Assembly (NCBI RefSeq): GCF_000382205.1
Contig: NZ_KB907791.1
Coordinates: 372,001 to 436,000, forward strand
DNA: 64,000 bases
Direction: 5' to 3'
Origin: Dyadobacter beijingensis DSM 21582
GTDB taxonomy: Bacteria > Bacteroidota > Bacteroidia > Cytophagales > Spirosomataceae
The position numbers were made by a program, and so were the translations under genes. This document shows, piece by piece, positions 34,510 through 43,885 of this stretch. The notes beneath the pieces were generated by a model. That model did no database searches. It saw nothing but the letters and a program-made list of their open reading frames with translations, and had not been told where the DNA came from. Numbering within the stretch: position 1 is the first letter of the stretch; every line of letters starts with the position of its first letter.

Positions 34510-37149
34510 CTATTCGGATCGCAGCGTTTTGATCGGGTTAGCCAACGAAGCTCTGATGCTACGGAACCCGACGGTAAAAAATGCCACAAACATGGTAATC
34601 ATAATGGCCAGCACAAAAATCCCGGGGCCAGGTTCGATATGGTACGCAAAATCGCGGAGCCAGTTGTTGGTAAACCACCATCCGAGTGGTGAAGCCAGCA
34701 GAAATGCGATCAATAACAGTTGCAAAAATTCTTTTCCGAAAAGCCACAGAACATCCGACGTTTTCGCGCCCAGCACTTTGCGAACACCTATTTCCTTGGC
34801 CTTTTGAGTAGCCATGAAGGAAACCAGACCGTATAACCCAAGACATCCAACGAAGATGGCCACCGCTGCAAATGCCTGAATGAGGCGCAGCAGCACGTTA
34901 TCCAGTTTGTAGAGCCGCTCGACGTCTTCGTCCATAAACCGGTAGGTGAAAATAGATGACGGGTAAATTTTAGCCCACTCGGTTTGCAGTCGGGCAATGG
35001 TCGATGACATGTCCGATAGATTGATTTTTAGCCCGCAACTACCGTAAGCCTCGCCACGGGTGGTCATGCAAAGGGGCTCGATGGCCGTACGCAGAGACCG
35101 GAAGTGGAAGTCTTTTACCACGCCGACGACGGTTCCCCGCCGGCCGTTGATGGTCGCTGCTTTGCCGATGGCGTCATCCATTGTTTTTAATCCCAGTGCT
35201 TTAATCGCCGTTTCGTTGAGCAGGTACTCGCGTATCGTATCGGACGGATTTAGGTTGCGGCCAGCTAGCAAGGGTATTTTAAACATAGGTACATATTGAT
35301 TATCCACGGCTTTGATGGAAATCATAAATTGCTCGTGTTCGGGACGGGTATCGAACTGGATATTGCTGCGGCCAATTGCATCAGATGCGGGCGGGGTATC
35401 AAAAAATGTGACATTTTCGATACCTGAAAGCCTGTTTAATTCGCTTTTTAATGCACTGATTTTAGACGTTTGATTGTCAGGCACCGGCACAATTACTACT
35501 GCATTTTTTTCAAAACCCAAATTGGCCTGTTGCGAATAGCGTAGTTGGTGCGCCATCACCAACGTGCCTATGATCAGCAGTTGGGAGATTGCAAACTGGC
35601 CTACAACCAGCCCTTTGCGCAGCGAAAACCCATGGGGCGAGCTTTGGGTAAGTTTGCCTTTTAAGGCCACCACCGGTTGGAATCTGGCAAGTATCAGGCC
35701 AGGATAGGCGCCAGAGCAGAATACGACGACCACCAGCAAAGAGCCCAGGAATGCGAGCAGGTAAGTGTCATTGAAGGGGTTAATGGACAGGTTAATTTCA
35801 AAAAGCTGATTTACTACCGGGACAGAAAGGTATGCCAATGCGACTGCAACCACCAGGGCAGCTGTTGCGATAACCGCCGTTTCGGTCATGAATTGCCAGA
35901 ACAATGCGCCGCGTTGACTTCCCAGCGCCTTACGAACGCCTATTTCCCGCGAGCGGGCCACTGCCTGCGCCGTAGCGAGGTTCACAAAGTTGACACAAGC
36001 GGTTAGCACGAGAAAAAAGCCGATCCAGGCAAAGGTGTACAGATTTTTCTTATCCGTTTTGCCGCGCAATTCCATATTGAAATGTACATCTGCCAGCGGT
36101 TGGAGCTTGAAGCGGAAGTATTTTGAAGCCTCCTTGTCATAGTGCGTATTAGAAATTGCGGGCAGGACAGTGGTATTGACCGACGCCGCCGAAATACCTG
36201 GTTTGAGCCGGACGAAGCACTGCATTTCTTTATTCACACTCATCCACCAGTCTTTCTCGACCATCCACGGGCTATGGCGTTGCAGGTTGCCGAATGGCAC
36301 AAATATCTGTGAACGGAAGTCGGTATTATCGGGGAGGTCGGCAAGCACACCGGTAACCTGCAGCATGAGCGAATCGTCGATGCGAAGCGTCTGACCAACA
36401 GCATCTGAGTGTCCAAAGTATTTTCTGGCAAGTTGCTCCGTAATCAGTGCTGCGTTTTGCCCCTGCAATGCGTGGGAGGCGCTACCTTCAATGAGCGGAA
36501 AATTGAAAATAGAGAAGAACTCCGGATCGGCGAATGCAATATCTTCCTCAAACCGGTTATTGGATGGTAGGGATACTACCCGTTTAGGCAAAAATGCGAT
36601 GCGTCCGACTGTTTCTGCAACCGCATATTCGGAGCGAAACGCCTGGCCCATCGGGTTCGGAACGCCGGTGTTATAGGCGATTTTTTCGCCATGGAGTTCG
36701 GAATAAATGCGGAAGATCCGGTCTTTGCCGGTATGAAAATCCTCGAAGCTCAGGTGGTATTTTACCAAAGAAAAAATGAGCACTGCACATGCAATGCCCA
36801 TGGTGAGGCTCACGGTGTTGATGACCGTGTAGGATTTGTGGCGGTTTAATTTTCTGAATGCGACCTTAATGTAGTTATTAAGCATGGCTATGGGATTGGG
36901 TGTAGAAGAATTAGCAGGGTAGAGGCTTGGTTTCACCTTCTCAGGCGCGCGTCGCCAGAGCCGGGGATGTATCAGCAGGACGATGTCCAGCATGTAGAAC
37001 AGTTGCGCGGCGAAAAGCCCGAACCGCCTGTTTCGTTTTTGAAACAGTTCAAAAAGATCGCCCAGAATCTCTTCTTGTAAATGGCTTGCGGCAATGCGCC
37101 CGATGAGCCGTTCGGCCCAGCGTGGCGGCTGGAAGGTTTTGGGTTTCAT
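34510..37149 (-). CDS. ABC transporter permease, FtsX/MacB-like with prefix domain
   Basis: 879 residues from ATG 37149, 1 nt after the padR stop. An N-terminal permease prefix domain 2 (about 1-75, PPRWAERLIGRI... EEILGDLFELF), then two FtsX-like halves, each with a MacB-type periplasmic domain and four membrane spans: AFRKLNRHKSYTVINTVSL, AQAVARSREIGVRKALGSQRG and, at the end, ATQKAKEIGVRKVLGAKTS. Bacteroidota-type mechanotransmission ABC permease without its own ATPase nearby. Genetic coupling with PadR is typical for this subclass. Confidence 0.9.
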   Translation of the reverse strand: MKPKTFQPPRWAERLIGRIAASHLQEEILGDLFELFQKRNRRFGLFAAQLFYMLDIVLLIHPRLWRRAPEKVKPSLYPANSSTPNPIAMLNNYIKVAFRKLNRHKSYTVINTVSLTMGIACAVLIFSLVKYHLSFEDFHTGKDRIFRIYSELHGEKIAYNTGVPNPMGQAFRSEYAVAETVGRIAFLPKRVVSLPSNNRFEEDIAFADPEFFSIFNFPLIEGSASHALQGQNAALITEQLARKYFGHSDAVGQTLRIDDSLMLQVTGVLADLPDNTDFRSQIFVPFGNLQRHSPWMVEKDWWMSVNKEMQCFVRLKPGISAASVNTTVLPAISNTHYDKEASKYFRFKLQPLADVHFNMELRGKTDKKNLYTFAWIGFFLVLTACVNFVNLATAQAVARSREIGVRKALGSQRGALFWQFMTETAVIATAALVVAVALAYLSVPVVNQLFEINLSINPFNDTYLLAFLGSLLVVVVFCSGAYPGLILARFQPVVALKGKLTQSSPHGFSLRKGLVVGQFAISQLLIIGTLVMAHQLRYSQQANLGFEKNAVVIVPVPDNQTSKISALKSELNRLSGIENVTFFDTPPASDAIGRSNIQFDTRPEHEQFMISIKAVDNQYVPMFKIPLLAGRNLNPSDTIREYLLNETAIKALGLKTMDDAIGKAATINGRRGTVVGVVKDFHFRSLRTAIEPLCMTTRGEAYGSCGLKINLSDMSSTIARLQTEWAKIYPSSIFTYRFMDEDVERLYKLDNVLLRLIQAFAAVAIFVGCLGLYGLVSFMATQKAKEIGVRKVLGAKTSDVLWLFGKEFLQLLLIAFLLASPLGWWFTNNWLRDFAYHIEPGPGIFVLAIMITMFVAFFTVGFRSIRASLANPIKTLRSE

Positions 37150-37150
37150 A

Positions 37151-37480
37151 TCAGTGTCCGAATGCTGTTTCTGAAATGCCCGCCCAAAGCTGATTACGGA
37201 TGCGCCTTGCCTCACGCAGGGCCAGCTCGCCTTCGTAGGTGACTGTAAACAAGCGCTTGCTTCGCCCGCCCCGCTCGGCAGATGCTTCCCCGAACCTGGA
37301 AACAACCAGTTTCTTCTCTTCCAGGCGTTGCAGTGTCCTGTGCACAACACCCAGGCTCACAGGCCTTCCCAAGTGTTCGTCGAGCACTTCCAGTACCCCC
37401 ACACTGTAAGCATTATCGTGCAACATGGCTACTGTTAGCAGCACTACTTCTTCAAATTCGCCCAATTGGGTACCTTTCAT
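37151..37480 (-). CDS. PadR family transcriptional regulator
   Basis: 109 residues: GEFEEVVLLTVAMLHDNAY, SLGVVHRTLQRLEEKKLV and SAERGGRSKRLFTVTYEGE, the PadR winged helix without a long dimerisation tail (subfamily-2 length). It reads directly into the ABC permease gene and probably controls it. Confidence 0.9.
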   Translation of the reverse strand: MKGTQLGEFEEVVLLTVAMLHDNAYSVGVLEVLDEHLGRPVSLGVVHRTLQRLEEKKLVVSRFGEASAERGGRSKRLFTVTYEGELALREARRIRNQLWAGISETAFGH

Positions 37481-37909
37481 ATGCGCACGGATCAGACCAG
37501 GAGTTATATCTTTTCACTTTGCATAGCAAATGCTAGACCAGATCATAAAACACACTTTGATTGGCTATAATTGAAGTTTTTAAAGCAATAGGTGGCGAAG
37601 GGGCGTTCGTTTTTGAGCAGCGTAATGTTCAAAAGCGAACATCCGATGGTCAGCAGGTTGCCAGGTACATGGCACCGCGTGGGACGTTATATTATTGCGA
37701 AATACCGTTGTTTGCTAACCTTATGACTCATGCGGTAACAACAACTTGGAGACTAAGATAGAAATTTCTATAACGATTTGCCTTCTATTTATCCGGTCGT
37801 TTTTCTGTAAATGGCCTAGTGACTAATGTGTGACCTTACGAGCATTAAGAGGGGTGTTTTAGTTCAATTAAAACAAGACGTTGCACGTTTAATTGTAATT
37901 AATCAGCAA
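37481..37909. other. Gap with no supported gene
   Basis: A 66-codon open frame at 37561-37761 has no match. No promoter or operator of a recognisable type is visible apart from the padR leader. Confidence 0.3.
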
Positions 37910-38160
37910 TTATTGAAGTTCAACAGAAAGCGTTTTATTTCGGACTGATGAAACGTGCGCCGTACCCCAAAGGTCGATCTGCGAAAAGATCGGAAGTATC
38001 GACTTTCCGAGCCCTGTCAGGTGGTATTCGGTGCGCCTTGGATATACATCTGTTGCAAACCTTTCAACAACTCCATGGTGAAGCAGCTCTGCCAGCTGTA
38101 TTTCAATTACTCTGAGCGAGGCGTCTTTAATGGCCTTGTGGATTTCATGCGGGCGCGTGA
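37910..38160 (-). pseudogene. HxlR-type regulator, C-terminal fragment
   Basis: RPHEIHKAIKDASLRVIEIQ, LAELLHHGVVERFATDVYPRR and TGLGKSILPIFSQIDLWG are HxlR. The N-terminal recognition helix is gone; upstream residues are a shadow of a fused DUF2306 fragment. Confidence 0.7.
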
Positions 38161-38164
38161 CGCC

Positions 38165-38330
38165 ACTGGTAATGGCCGGCGCATTCATCTTCGGTCTCAC
38201 CTGGCTATTCATGCATGGAGCCGATCAATTCCTGCTGCTCACACCGGCCGCCTTAGATAAATATTATCAAGTAAGATGGATACTGATAGCTCATATTACA
38301 GCAGGCGTCCTGGGTCGGTTGGTACTGGCC
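38165..38330 (+). pseudogene. DUF2306-like membrane protein, N-terminal fragment
   Basis: FIFGLTWLFMHGADQFLLLT, PAALDKYYQVRWILIAHITAG match the start of DUF2306 membrane proteins. It ends where the DHFR fragment on the other strand begins. Confidence 0.6.
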
Positions 38331-38497
38331 CCAGAGATCGTAGCTGACACGTCCATAAAAAATGGTGTCGATGCCTTCAAGAAAGGCTAACAACGTATTG
38401 CCCACATTTTCGTCCATGACAATCCAGTCAATTTCGCCATTAGGACCTTCAATAAAGCCGTCGAGACTAATGGCTAAATCCAGAATATCTTACGCAT
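38325..38497 (-). pseudogene. DHFR-like (RibD C-terminal) N-terminal fragment
   Basis: ILDLAISLDGFIEGPNGEID, then FLEGIDTIFYGRVSYDLWGQYQP, the start of a RibD C-terminal domain protein. One base is missing after MRKI, so the natural start is frameshifted, and the last two-thirds are absent. Confidence 0.75.
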
Positions 38498-38503
38498 AAG
38501 TTA

Positions 38504-38715
38504 TCAGTAATAAAATTTCCCCCAGTTACCGGTGTCCACTTTGAGTTCGTACCTGCCTCCGACATACCAATCCAGCATTTGTAGCAGGATGCCGTGAATT
38601 ACTTGATAGTTCCTGGACAAGGGCAACCTCTCGATGCCAAAGCGCTTTGCCAAGGCTGCCGGATATGAACCATTACTCGTTGCAACAATCCATGAATGAG
38701 CAGGTCGAAGGTTTT
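38504..38715 (-). pseudogene. Unidentified protein C-terminal fragment
   Basis: Frame reading FGIERLPLSRNYQVIHGILL, MLDWYVGGRYELKVDTGNWG and ending KFYY. No family recognised. Its upstream end switches from a GNAT fragment in another frame. Confidence 0.35.
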
Positions 38716-38769
38716 TGTCTGCAATAACTTGCGTCGCTTGCAGCCGGTAACGGGTGGTCTTGACAATTC

Positions 38770-38916
38770 ATGATTTAAATTCATCAAAGCCTTTATCACG
38801 AAAACATCAGCAAGGTAGGCGAACGTGGAATAATCCGTAATGAAACGGGTAAACCCGATCTGCGCATTTTCGTGGAATACACCCACGCAATACGAATTTT
38901 CAAGTTCAGTCTTCAC
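38770..38916 (-). pseudogene. GNAT acetyltransferase fragment
   Basis: ELENSYCVGVFHENAQIGFT, RFITDYSTFAYLADVFVIKA fits the central GNAT fold (strands 2-4), just before the RGxG acetyl-CoA loop, which is missing. Confidence 0.7.
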
Positions 38917-38987
38917 CGTTTCAACTAATAGCTTTTTGGCTCAAGAACTTTCAGGGTGAAAACATAGCCGTTTAAAAAACATGAAAG

Positions 38988-39482
38988 TTACAAGCTGTGC
39001 TGGGCGGGCCACGGTTTTCCCTTTCCGGTTTCGCAGTACAATTTTAAACTTCTCAAAAACTGCCCCCACGTATAGCTGCATTCCGCAAATGTGCTGGTGT
39101 AACCGGCCCAGTCATTGTGCTGAAAATGAAGCATCGTCGCGGCCGGTGCGGGGTTTTGCTCTATTTGTCCCCTGATTTCGGGATTTGTTTCTAAGAGTGC
39201 TGCATTGGCACTTTGCAATAGTGTAAAGATGATTGTTGTTCCGATCCATTCTTGATCGCCTCCCACACATTTCCATTTTACCTTTTGCGCTGGGTCCAGG
39301 CTATCAATCTGCATCTGCTTGACATAATCATTACCAAAAAGAAAACGGGCAATAGTACCAGTCTCTCCGGCTGCATGTACATTGGGCGTCCACCAGGCGG
39401 AGAGTCCTTCGCTGGTGGTGAGTGCATGGTAGATACGCTCCGGCGTAGCTGCAATCAGAAGTGTTTGTCGGATGTCGGGCAT
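38988..39482 (-). CDS. SRPBCC (Aha1-like) START-domain protein
   Basis: 164 residues from ATG 39482 (MPDIRQTLLIAATPERIYHA). TTSEGLSAWWTPNV, FLFGNDYVKQMQID and the C-terminal CSYTWGQFLRSLKLYCETGKG. Ligand-binding helix-grip protein; intact. It is the only whole gene in a stretch of relics, 38.0-40.6 kb. Confidence 0.87.
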   Translation of the reverse strand: MPDIRQTLLIAATPERIYHALTTSEGLSAWWTPNVHAAGETGTIARFLFGNDYVKQMQIDSLDPAQKVKWKCVGGDQEWIGTTIIFTLLQSANAALLETNPEIRGQIEQNPAPAATMLHFQHNDWAGYTSTFAECSYTWGQFLRSLKLYCETGKGKPWPAQHSL

Positions 39483-39613
39483 TTTTTTTAAGTTAAATGT
39501 GCTGGCAAAAATATAAGGTAGTTTGTCCTGAAAGCGAGGCCATATGGACAATTTTCGGGCGTATATGGACATTTAAATCAGGTATCTTTGCGTACTCAAC
39601 TATTACATGCAGT

Positions 39614-39694
39614 ATGCAGCATCAAATCGTTTTTCTGGTTCCGGAAGGGCTTGCCGATCAGTGTAAATCGTCAGCGAAAAGTGGACAACTTTGA
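39614..39694 (+). pseudogene. GlxA/DJ-1-AraC regulator start fragment
   Basis: MQHQIVFLVPEGLADQ resembles the N-terminus of GlxA-type AraC regulators (DJ-1/PfpI domain). Only 27 codons, then unrelated sequence. Confidence 0.4.
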
Positions 39695-39739
39695 ATGAAA
39701 GTGAAGAGCGTGTTTTCCTAAAAATGAGTACTTTAAATC

Positions 39740-40645
39740 ATGGGAAACACAAAAAAGCCTACACCTGAGAATTACAATCGCGCGGCGACCGCAAGGACAT
39801 TCGCCGCAAGACCAGCCGGCTCTTCACGGCCGAGCAGAAGGTTTTAATCGTGATGGAAGCGCTGCGTGCGGAGATTTCGGTCGCTGAGTTGTGCCGCAAA
39901 CCCCAGATCAACGAATCTCAATTTTACAAATGGATCGGATCGCCGAAGCGACAAGGAGTTTCTGGAAGCTGGCAAGAAGCGGCTGCGGCGGCTTTGGAAG
40001 ATGACCTGACGCGTGAAGCCACGACCGACGAAGTCAGTGACCTACGAAAGGAAAACGCCCGACTGAAAGAAATGGTGGCAGACCTGTTTTTGCGGTATGA
40101 TATCGTAAAAAAAGTTTGACAATGCTGGATTAAACCTCAAATACCCAATCCGAACTGGGCGTCAAAAAGACATTGCAGGAGCTTGGGATTACCAAAAGCA
40201 TCAGTGCCCCAGTTGTGTAGCAGCATGAAGGCTGACGATGTGAAAAGGACCGTTGAGCTTGCCGTAAAAAAGGCGGGTATTAAAACCAAAGCCAAACCTA
40301 AGTTACTCTCAGATAACGGAGCGTGTTACATATCCAGCGAACTGGGCGAATATCTGAAAAATACGCTTCAAATGCAGCAGGTGCACGGTAGGCCGGCCCA
40401 TCCCCAGACCCAGCCGGGCGGCCGGTGCCGGTAAAATTGAGCGTTATCATCGCACTATGAAAAATGTTGTCAAGCTTGAAAATTTCTTCCATCCAGACCA
40501 GCTAAGGGAGGCAATCGGCCAATTCGTAGACCGCTATAACAACCAGCGGTACCACGAGTCCTTGAACAACTTGACGCCCGCTGATGTCTATGACCAGAAC
40601 CTGAACCTCGCGAAGGCCGGGCTTCGACTGAAGGTCGACCTTTGA
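39740..40645 (+). mobile_element. IS3-family element, degraded (orfA and orfB relics)
   Basis: OrfA at 39740-40119 with frameshifts: LFTAEQKVLIVMEALRAEIS, KEFLEAGKKRL in a shifted frame, DLRKENARLKEMVADLFL. OrfB begins QSELGVKKTLQELGITKS, then jumps past the first catalytic Asp to KLLSDNGACYISSELGEYLK (second Asp) and, after a frameshift, GKIERYHRTMKN (Glu) and PADVY. One DDE Asp and the middle of the integrase core are missing, so it is dead. Terminal inverted repeats were not found. Confidence 0.85.
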
Positions 40646-40679
40646 TCGGTGAACCGCTATCTAAGATCAGCGTGGCCGA

Positions 40680-41582
40680 TCAAACGGAGCGGCGAAAGCT
40701 GCTCGGATTTTGGCCACAATGTTTTTTAAAGAATTTACTGAACACGAACTGGTCGCTGAAGTTCAATGATTCTGCGATATGGGCGATCGGCATATCGGAT
40801 TCATTCAATAGCACCTTGGCCTCTACGATCAGCATTTCATCGATGAGGTTGCCTGCGGTCTTACCGGTCAGCCCCCGTGTGGCGGTTGTCAGATATTTAG
40901 GTGTGATATTTAACATTTCCGCATAGGCTTGGACACTCTTTTCTTCTTTGAATTTCTTCATGACCAGTTTGAGGAACTGATGTACCACATACACCTTGCG
41001 ACTGCTGGAAACGACGTATGGCTTGGGCTCAGTCTGATACAACGCGCCTATCTCAAATATTAGGGCAGAAAACAGGTGCCGCAAAATATCTTCCGCATAA
41101 AACGGGTTCGTTCGTGTATCCTTCATTTTCAGCGCAAACACAGAGAGATGGGTCTTGAATAGTTCCGCCTGGGCTTCCCGCAGTGTAACCACCGGGTTGA
41201 TGATACCGGTCAGGTAATCATAGGCCTCAGCGGTCTTTGAAGGGACCGCGGAACTTAATAAATAATCATTCGAGAACAAGAGATTGGTCGCTTTACAATC
41301 CGGCGATACCGTACCGAAATGACGGACCATATTGGTCGTAAATAATACCAGATCATTTTTTTTAAGCGTATAATCCAGTAAGTTAATTTTTACATTGACT
41401 TCGCCTCCAGTGATCAGATGAATGGAATTATGATCAGCACGGTAAGGCGAAATGAATGAGGTATCCATTTCCTGCGCATCAGTATCGAATACATATAATC
41501 CTTTAAAATCCGTATTGATGTCTAAACGGGACCTTAAAAGATCCAAGGTTAATTTTTCTATACGCTGCTTTTTATTTTTCAT
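40680..41582 (-). CDS. AraC family transcriptional regulator
   Basis: 300 residues: N-terminal cupin-like sensor with HNSIHLITGGEVNVKINLLD and LVLFTTNMVRHFG, C-terminal AraC HTH VQAYAEMLNITPKYLTTATRG and IAHIAESLNFSDQFVFSKFFK. Lies between the IS relic and cassette B. Target not obvious. Confidence 0.9.
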   Translation of the reverse strand: MKNKKQRIEKLTLDLLRSRLDINTDFKGLYVFDTDAQEMDTSFISPYRADHNSIHLITGGEVNVKINLLDYTLKKNDLVLFTTNMVRHFGTVSPDCKATNLLFSNDYLLSSAVPSKTAEAYDYLTGIINPVVTLREAQAELFKTHLSVFALKMKDTRTNPFYAEDILRHLFSALIFEIGALYQTEPKPYVVSSSRKVYVVHQFLKLVMKKFKEEKSVQAYAEMLNITPKYLTTATRGLTGKTAGNLIDEMLIVEAKVLLNESDMPIAHIAESLNFSDQFVFSKFFKKHCGQNPSSFRRSV

Positions 41583-41779
41583 GATTCCGAACAGTACCTA
41601 TCGCCGGCATTTACGCAATTCAGCGGACGATAAAGATGAAAAGGTAGCAAAATTTGGCAGATCATCATAAATACGTCATCGACAGGTAGCGGAGTTCTGA
41701 ACATATTTAGGCCGTATCCGGCTATGTTTCCGAGTGGTGAGATACCCGAGATTTGTGTTGTTAATCAACAAATAAGGCT

Positions 41780-42055
41780 ATGGATAAGCAACAATCATCT
41801 TTAAACGGATACCTCAGGAACTGGTCGCTGATGGCGATAACATCTTTCATCTGGCTGCAAATATTTTCTGTCCCCCTGGCTTCCGTGACCGGAATACCGG
41901 TACTACAGGAAGAACTTTATGTTCAACTGACGGCCAGCCTGATCTTCTATTTTGGTTATTGCATCTGTTTCCCTGGATATTTCCAGCGCTATGTGGATTC
42001 GCCATTCCAAGGTTGCAGCGCAATAGAATTACCGCCACAGACATCAACTCAGGTC
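41780..42055 (+). CDS. Short membrane protein, probably truncated
   Basis: MDKQQSSLNGYLRNWSLMAI then two hydrophobic spans (TSFIWLQIFSV, YVQLTASLIFYFGYCICFPG). Past about residue 75 the frame overlaps the HxlR relic on the other strand and is rich in Arg and Leu, so the real gene probably ended or was cut near 42000. Family not recognised. Confidence 0.35.
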
Positions 42056-42076
42056 GCGAACAACAGACCTATCCGG

Positions 42077-42484
42077 CTAAAGCGCGGACGGTTGCGCCTT
42101 CGGTATAGGCGTCTTCTGACCCATCTGATGATCGGGGGGGCGCTTTAGAATGACCCGACGCAAGCGCTCCTGATGTTCGTCACCCCAGAGGCCAATGGAA
42201 CCGATCAGCGGAATAAGTGTACTCCCGAAATCGGTAAGCGTATACTACTCTGGATGGCAGCACCGGATAGATCTTTTTAGTAACCAGTTCATGGTCTTCG
42301 AGTTCTTTCAACTGGACATTCAGTACCCGCCTGGTAACGTCAGGGATCTTGCGTTGAAGTTCGCTCGGACGTAGGTTGCCCTGGTGAATGAGCCACAATA
42401 TCCGGATCTCCCATTTGCCATAAAGGACCTCACCGACCAGGTCAAGTCCACAGTTCAGGAATGGGACGGTCTTTTTTTATACAT
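42077..42484 (-). pseudogene. HxlR family regulator, twice frameshifted (cassette B)
   Basis: MYKK, then (one A short in a run of seven) TVPFLNCGLDLVGEVLYGKW, IHQGNLRPSELQRKIPDVTR, RVLNVQLKELEDHELV, and after a second shift near RVVY the tail TDFGSTLIPLIGSIGLWGDE. Restoring one base at each point gives a normal HxlR. Divergent from the cassette B SDR, mirror-image to the cassette A relic. Confidence 0.85.
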
Positions 42485-42524
42485 AAATACAAATCTACAA
42501 CAGGCCCGATAAGTGAGCAATACG

Positions 42525-42536
42525 GATAAATTTATC
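42525..42536. promoter_or_regulatory. Cassette B operator core GATAAATTTATC
   Basis: GATAAATTTATC at 42525-42536 within a longer imperfect palindrome (ATACG / CACTAT arms). Same core and place as the cassette A palindrome at 18446-18469. Confidence 0.6.
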
Positions 42537-42615
42537 ACTATCTGATTCGTAACCCCGTAATTGTTTGATGTCTGTGTACTGTTGAAACTTGGACAAAAAA
42601 ACAACCTTTAAAATT

Positions 42616-43410
42616 ATGACACCACAAATCAACAACAACAATGAATTATCAGGCAAAATAGCCCTGGTAACCGGAGGTACAAAAGGAGCCGGAAAGGCGA
42701 TCGCGGAAAGACTATTGCAGGCTGGCGCAACAGTTATTATTACTGCAAGGAATTTTCCCGAAGAAGAGAACAGCAACATGCAATTTATCCCCGCCGATCT
42801 GAGCAAGGGAGAAGATGCGCAAAAAGTGATCAGCGAGATCTTGTCGACCCATGGCAGACTGGATATCCTGGTCAACAACCTTGGTGCTTCAACGACACCA
42901 GCGGGTGGTTTCGCGGCATTGAATGATGAAGATTGGATCTCGACCCTACAAGCCAATTTACTGGCTCCTGTCAGGCTTGACAGAGGGTTTCTACCGCAAA
43001 TGATCGAAAGGAAAGATGGCGTTATCATCCACATCGCTTCGATACAAGGCATGTTGCCGCTATACGATTCCACCTTGCCTTATGCGGCTGCAAAAGCAGG
43101 TCTAATCAATTATAGTAAGAGTTTATCGAACGAAGTTACACCTAAAGGCGTCCGCGTGCTGGCCGTTTCTCCGGGATGGATAAATACTTCAGCATCGATC
43201 GCCTTTCTGGGTGAAATCGCGAGAAATTCAAACAGTACGGTAGAAGAAGCTCAGCAAAGTATTATGGACGCATTAGGCGGCATACCTTATGGCAGGCCGG
43301 CCCACCCTGAAGAAGTAGCCGAACTGGTGGGCTTTTTGGTATCACCGAGGGCCAGTTACTTAACAGGAACGAACTACGTCATTGACGGCGGGACTGTACC
43401 AACAGTTTAA
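42616..43410 (+). CDS. SDR family oxidoreductase (cassette B)
   Basis: 264 residues from ATG 42616 (MTPQINNNNELSGK). KIALVTGGTKGAGKAIAERL, the LVNNLGAST loop, catalytic region HIASIQGM and YAAAKAGLINYSK (Y-x3-K), late NYVIDGGTVPTV. The intact paralogue of the broken SDR in cassette A. First gene of the rightward cassette; substrate unknown. Confidence 0.92.
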   Translation: MTPQINNNNELSGKIALVTGGTKGAGKAIAERLLQAGATVIITARNFPEEENSNMQFIPADLSKGEDAQKVISEILSTHGRLDILVNNLGASTTPAGGFAALNDEDWISTLQANLLAPVRLDRGFLPQMIERKDGVIIHIASIQGMLPLYDSTLPYAAAKAGLINYSKSLSNEVTPKGVRVLAVSPGWINTSASIAFLGEIARNSNSTVEEAQQSIMDALGGIPYGRPAHPEEVAELVGFLVSPRASYLTGTNYVIDGGTVPTV

Positions 43411-43442
43411 TAATCAAATAAATAACTTAATCAATAATTATC

Positions 43443-43766
43443 ATGAAATTACCAGAATTAATCACGCGTTTCGTTGACACGCAGAACACTTACGACAGCG
43501 AGGCATATATTACCTGCTACACCGAAACTGCCATCGTACATGACGAAGGCAAGACCCATACCGGAAAAGAAGAAATAAAGGCATGGATCGAAGATGCAAA
43601 TGAAAGATACCGCTCTGTTATGAAACCACTTCAGTATGAAGAGTCGGATTCGAAAGGCGTGTTAAAAGCAGAAATATCAGGCACATTTCCCGGTAGCCCT
43701 ATCGTCCTTAAGTTCCATTTGGGCCTGAAAGACGGCCTGATCGACTCTTTAAATGTGACCGAATAA
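43443..43766 (+). CDS. SnoaL-like / NTF2-fold protein (cassette B)
   Basis: 107 residues, same layout and length as the cassette A protein (17794-18117). HDEGKTHTGKEEIKAWIEDA and SGTFPGSPIVLKFHLGLKDG. Small-ligand binding or isomerase fold. A bidirectional terminator follows. Confidence 0.85.
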   Translation: MKLPELITRFVDTQNTYDSEAYITCYTETAIVHDEGKTHTGKEEIKAWIEDANERYRSVMKPLQYEESDSKGVLKAEISGTFPGSPIVLKFHLGLKDGLIDSLNVTE

Positions 43767-43798
43767 TTCCCCGTAAAGGAAGCGCTTATCACTATCAA

Positions 43799-43832
43799 AA
43801 GAAAACCGCCGTCTTAAAACGGGGGTTTTCTT
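43799..43832 (+). terminator. Terminator after cassette B SnoaL-like gene
   Basis: Hairpin AAGAAAACCGCCGT - CTTAAA - ACGGGGGTTTTCTT, one mismatch; GC core with flanking A and T tracts, so probably works in both directions. Confidence 0.75.
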
Positions 43833-43885
43833 AAAGGCTTAACAGCGTGTATTTACTTCCAAAACCCATCTAACGCTAATTCAGG

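Noticed and set aside
37561..37761. 66-codon open frame in the gap after padR
   Set aside because: No similarity or motif; overlaps nothing but is short and unsupported.
34318..37801. 15-bp direct repeat ATTTATCCGGTCGTT at 34318-34332 and 37787-37801 flanking padR and the ABC permease
   Set aside because: A few 15-mers are expected to repeat by chance in 64 kb, and the flanked genes are a typical chromosomal pair. No transposase or inverted repeats are associated.
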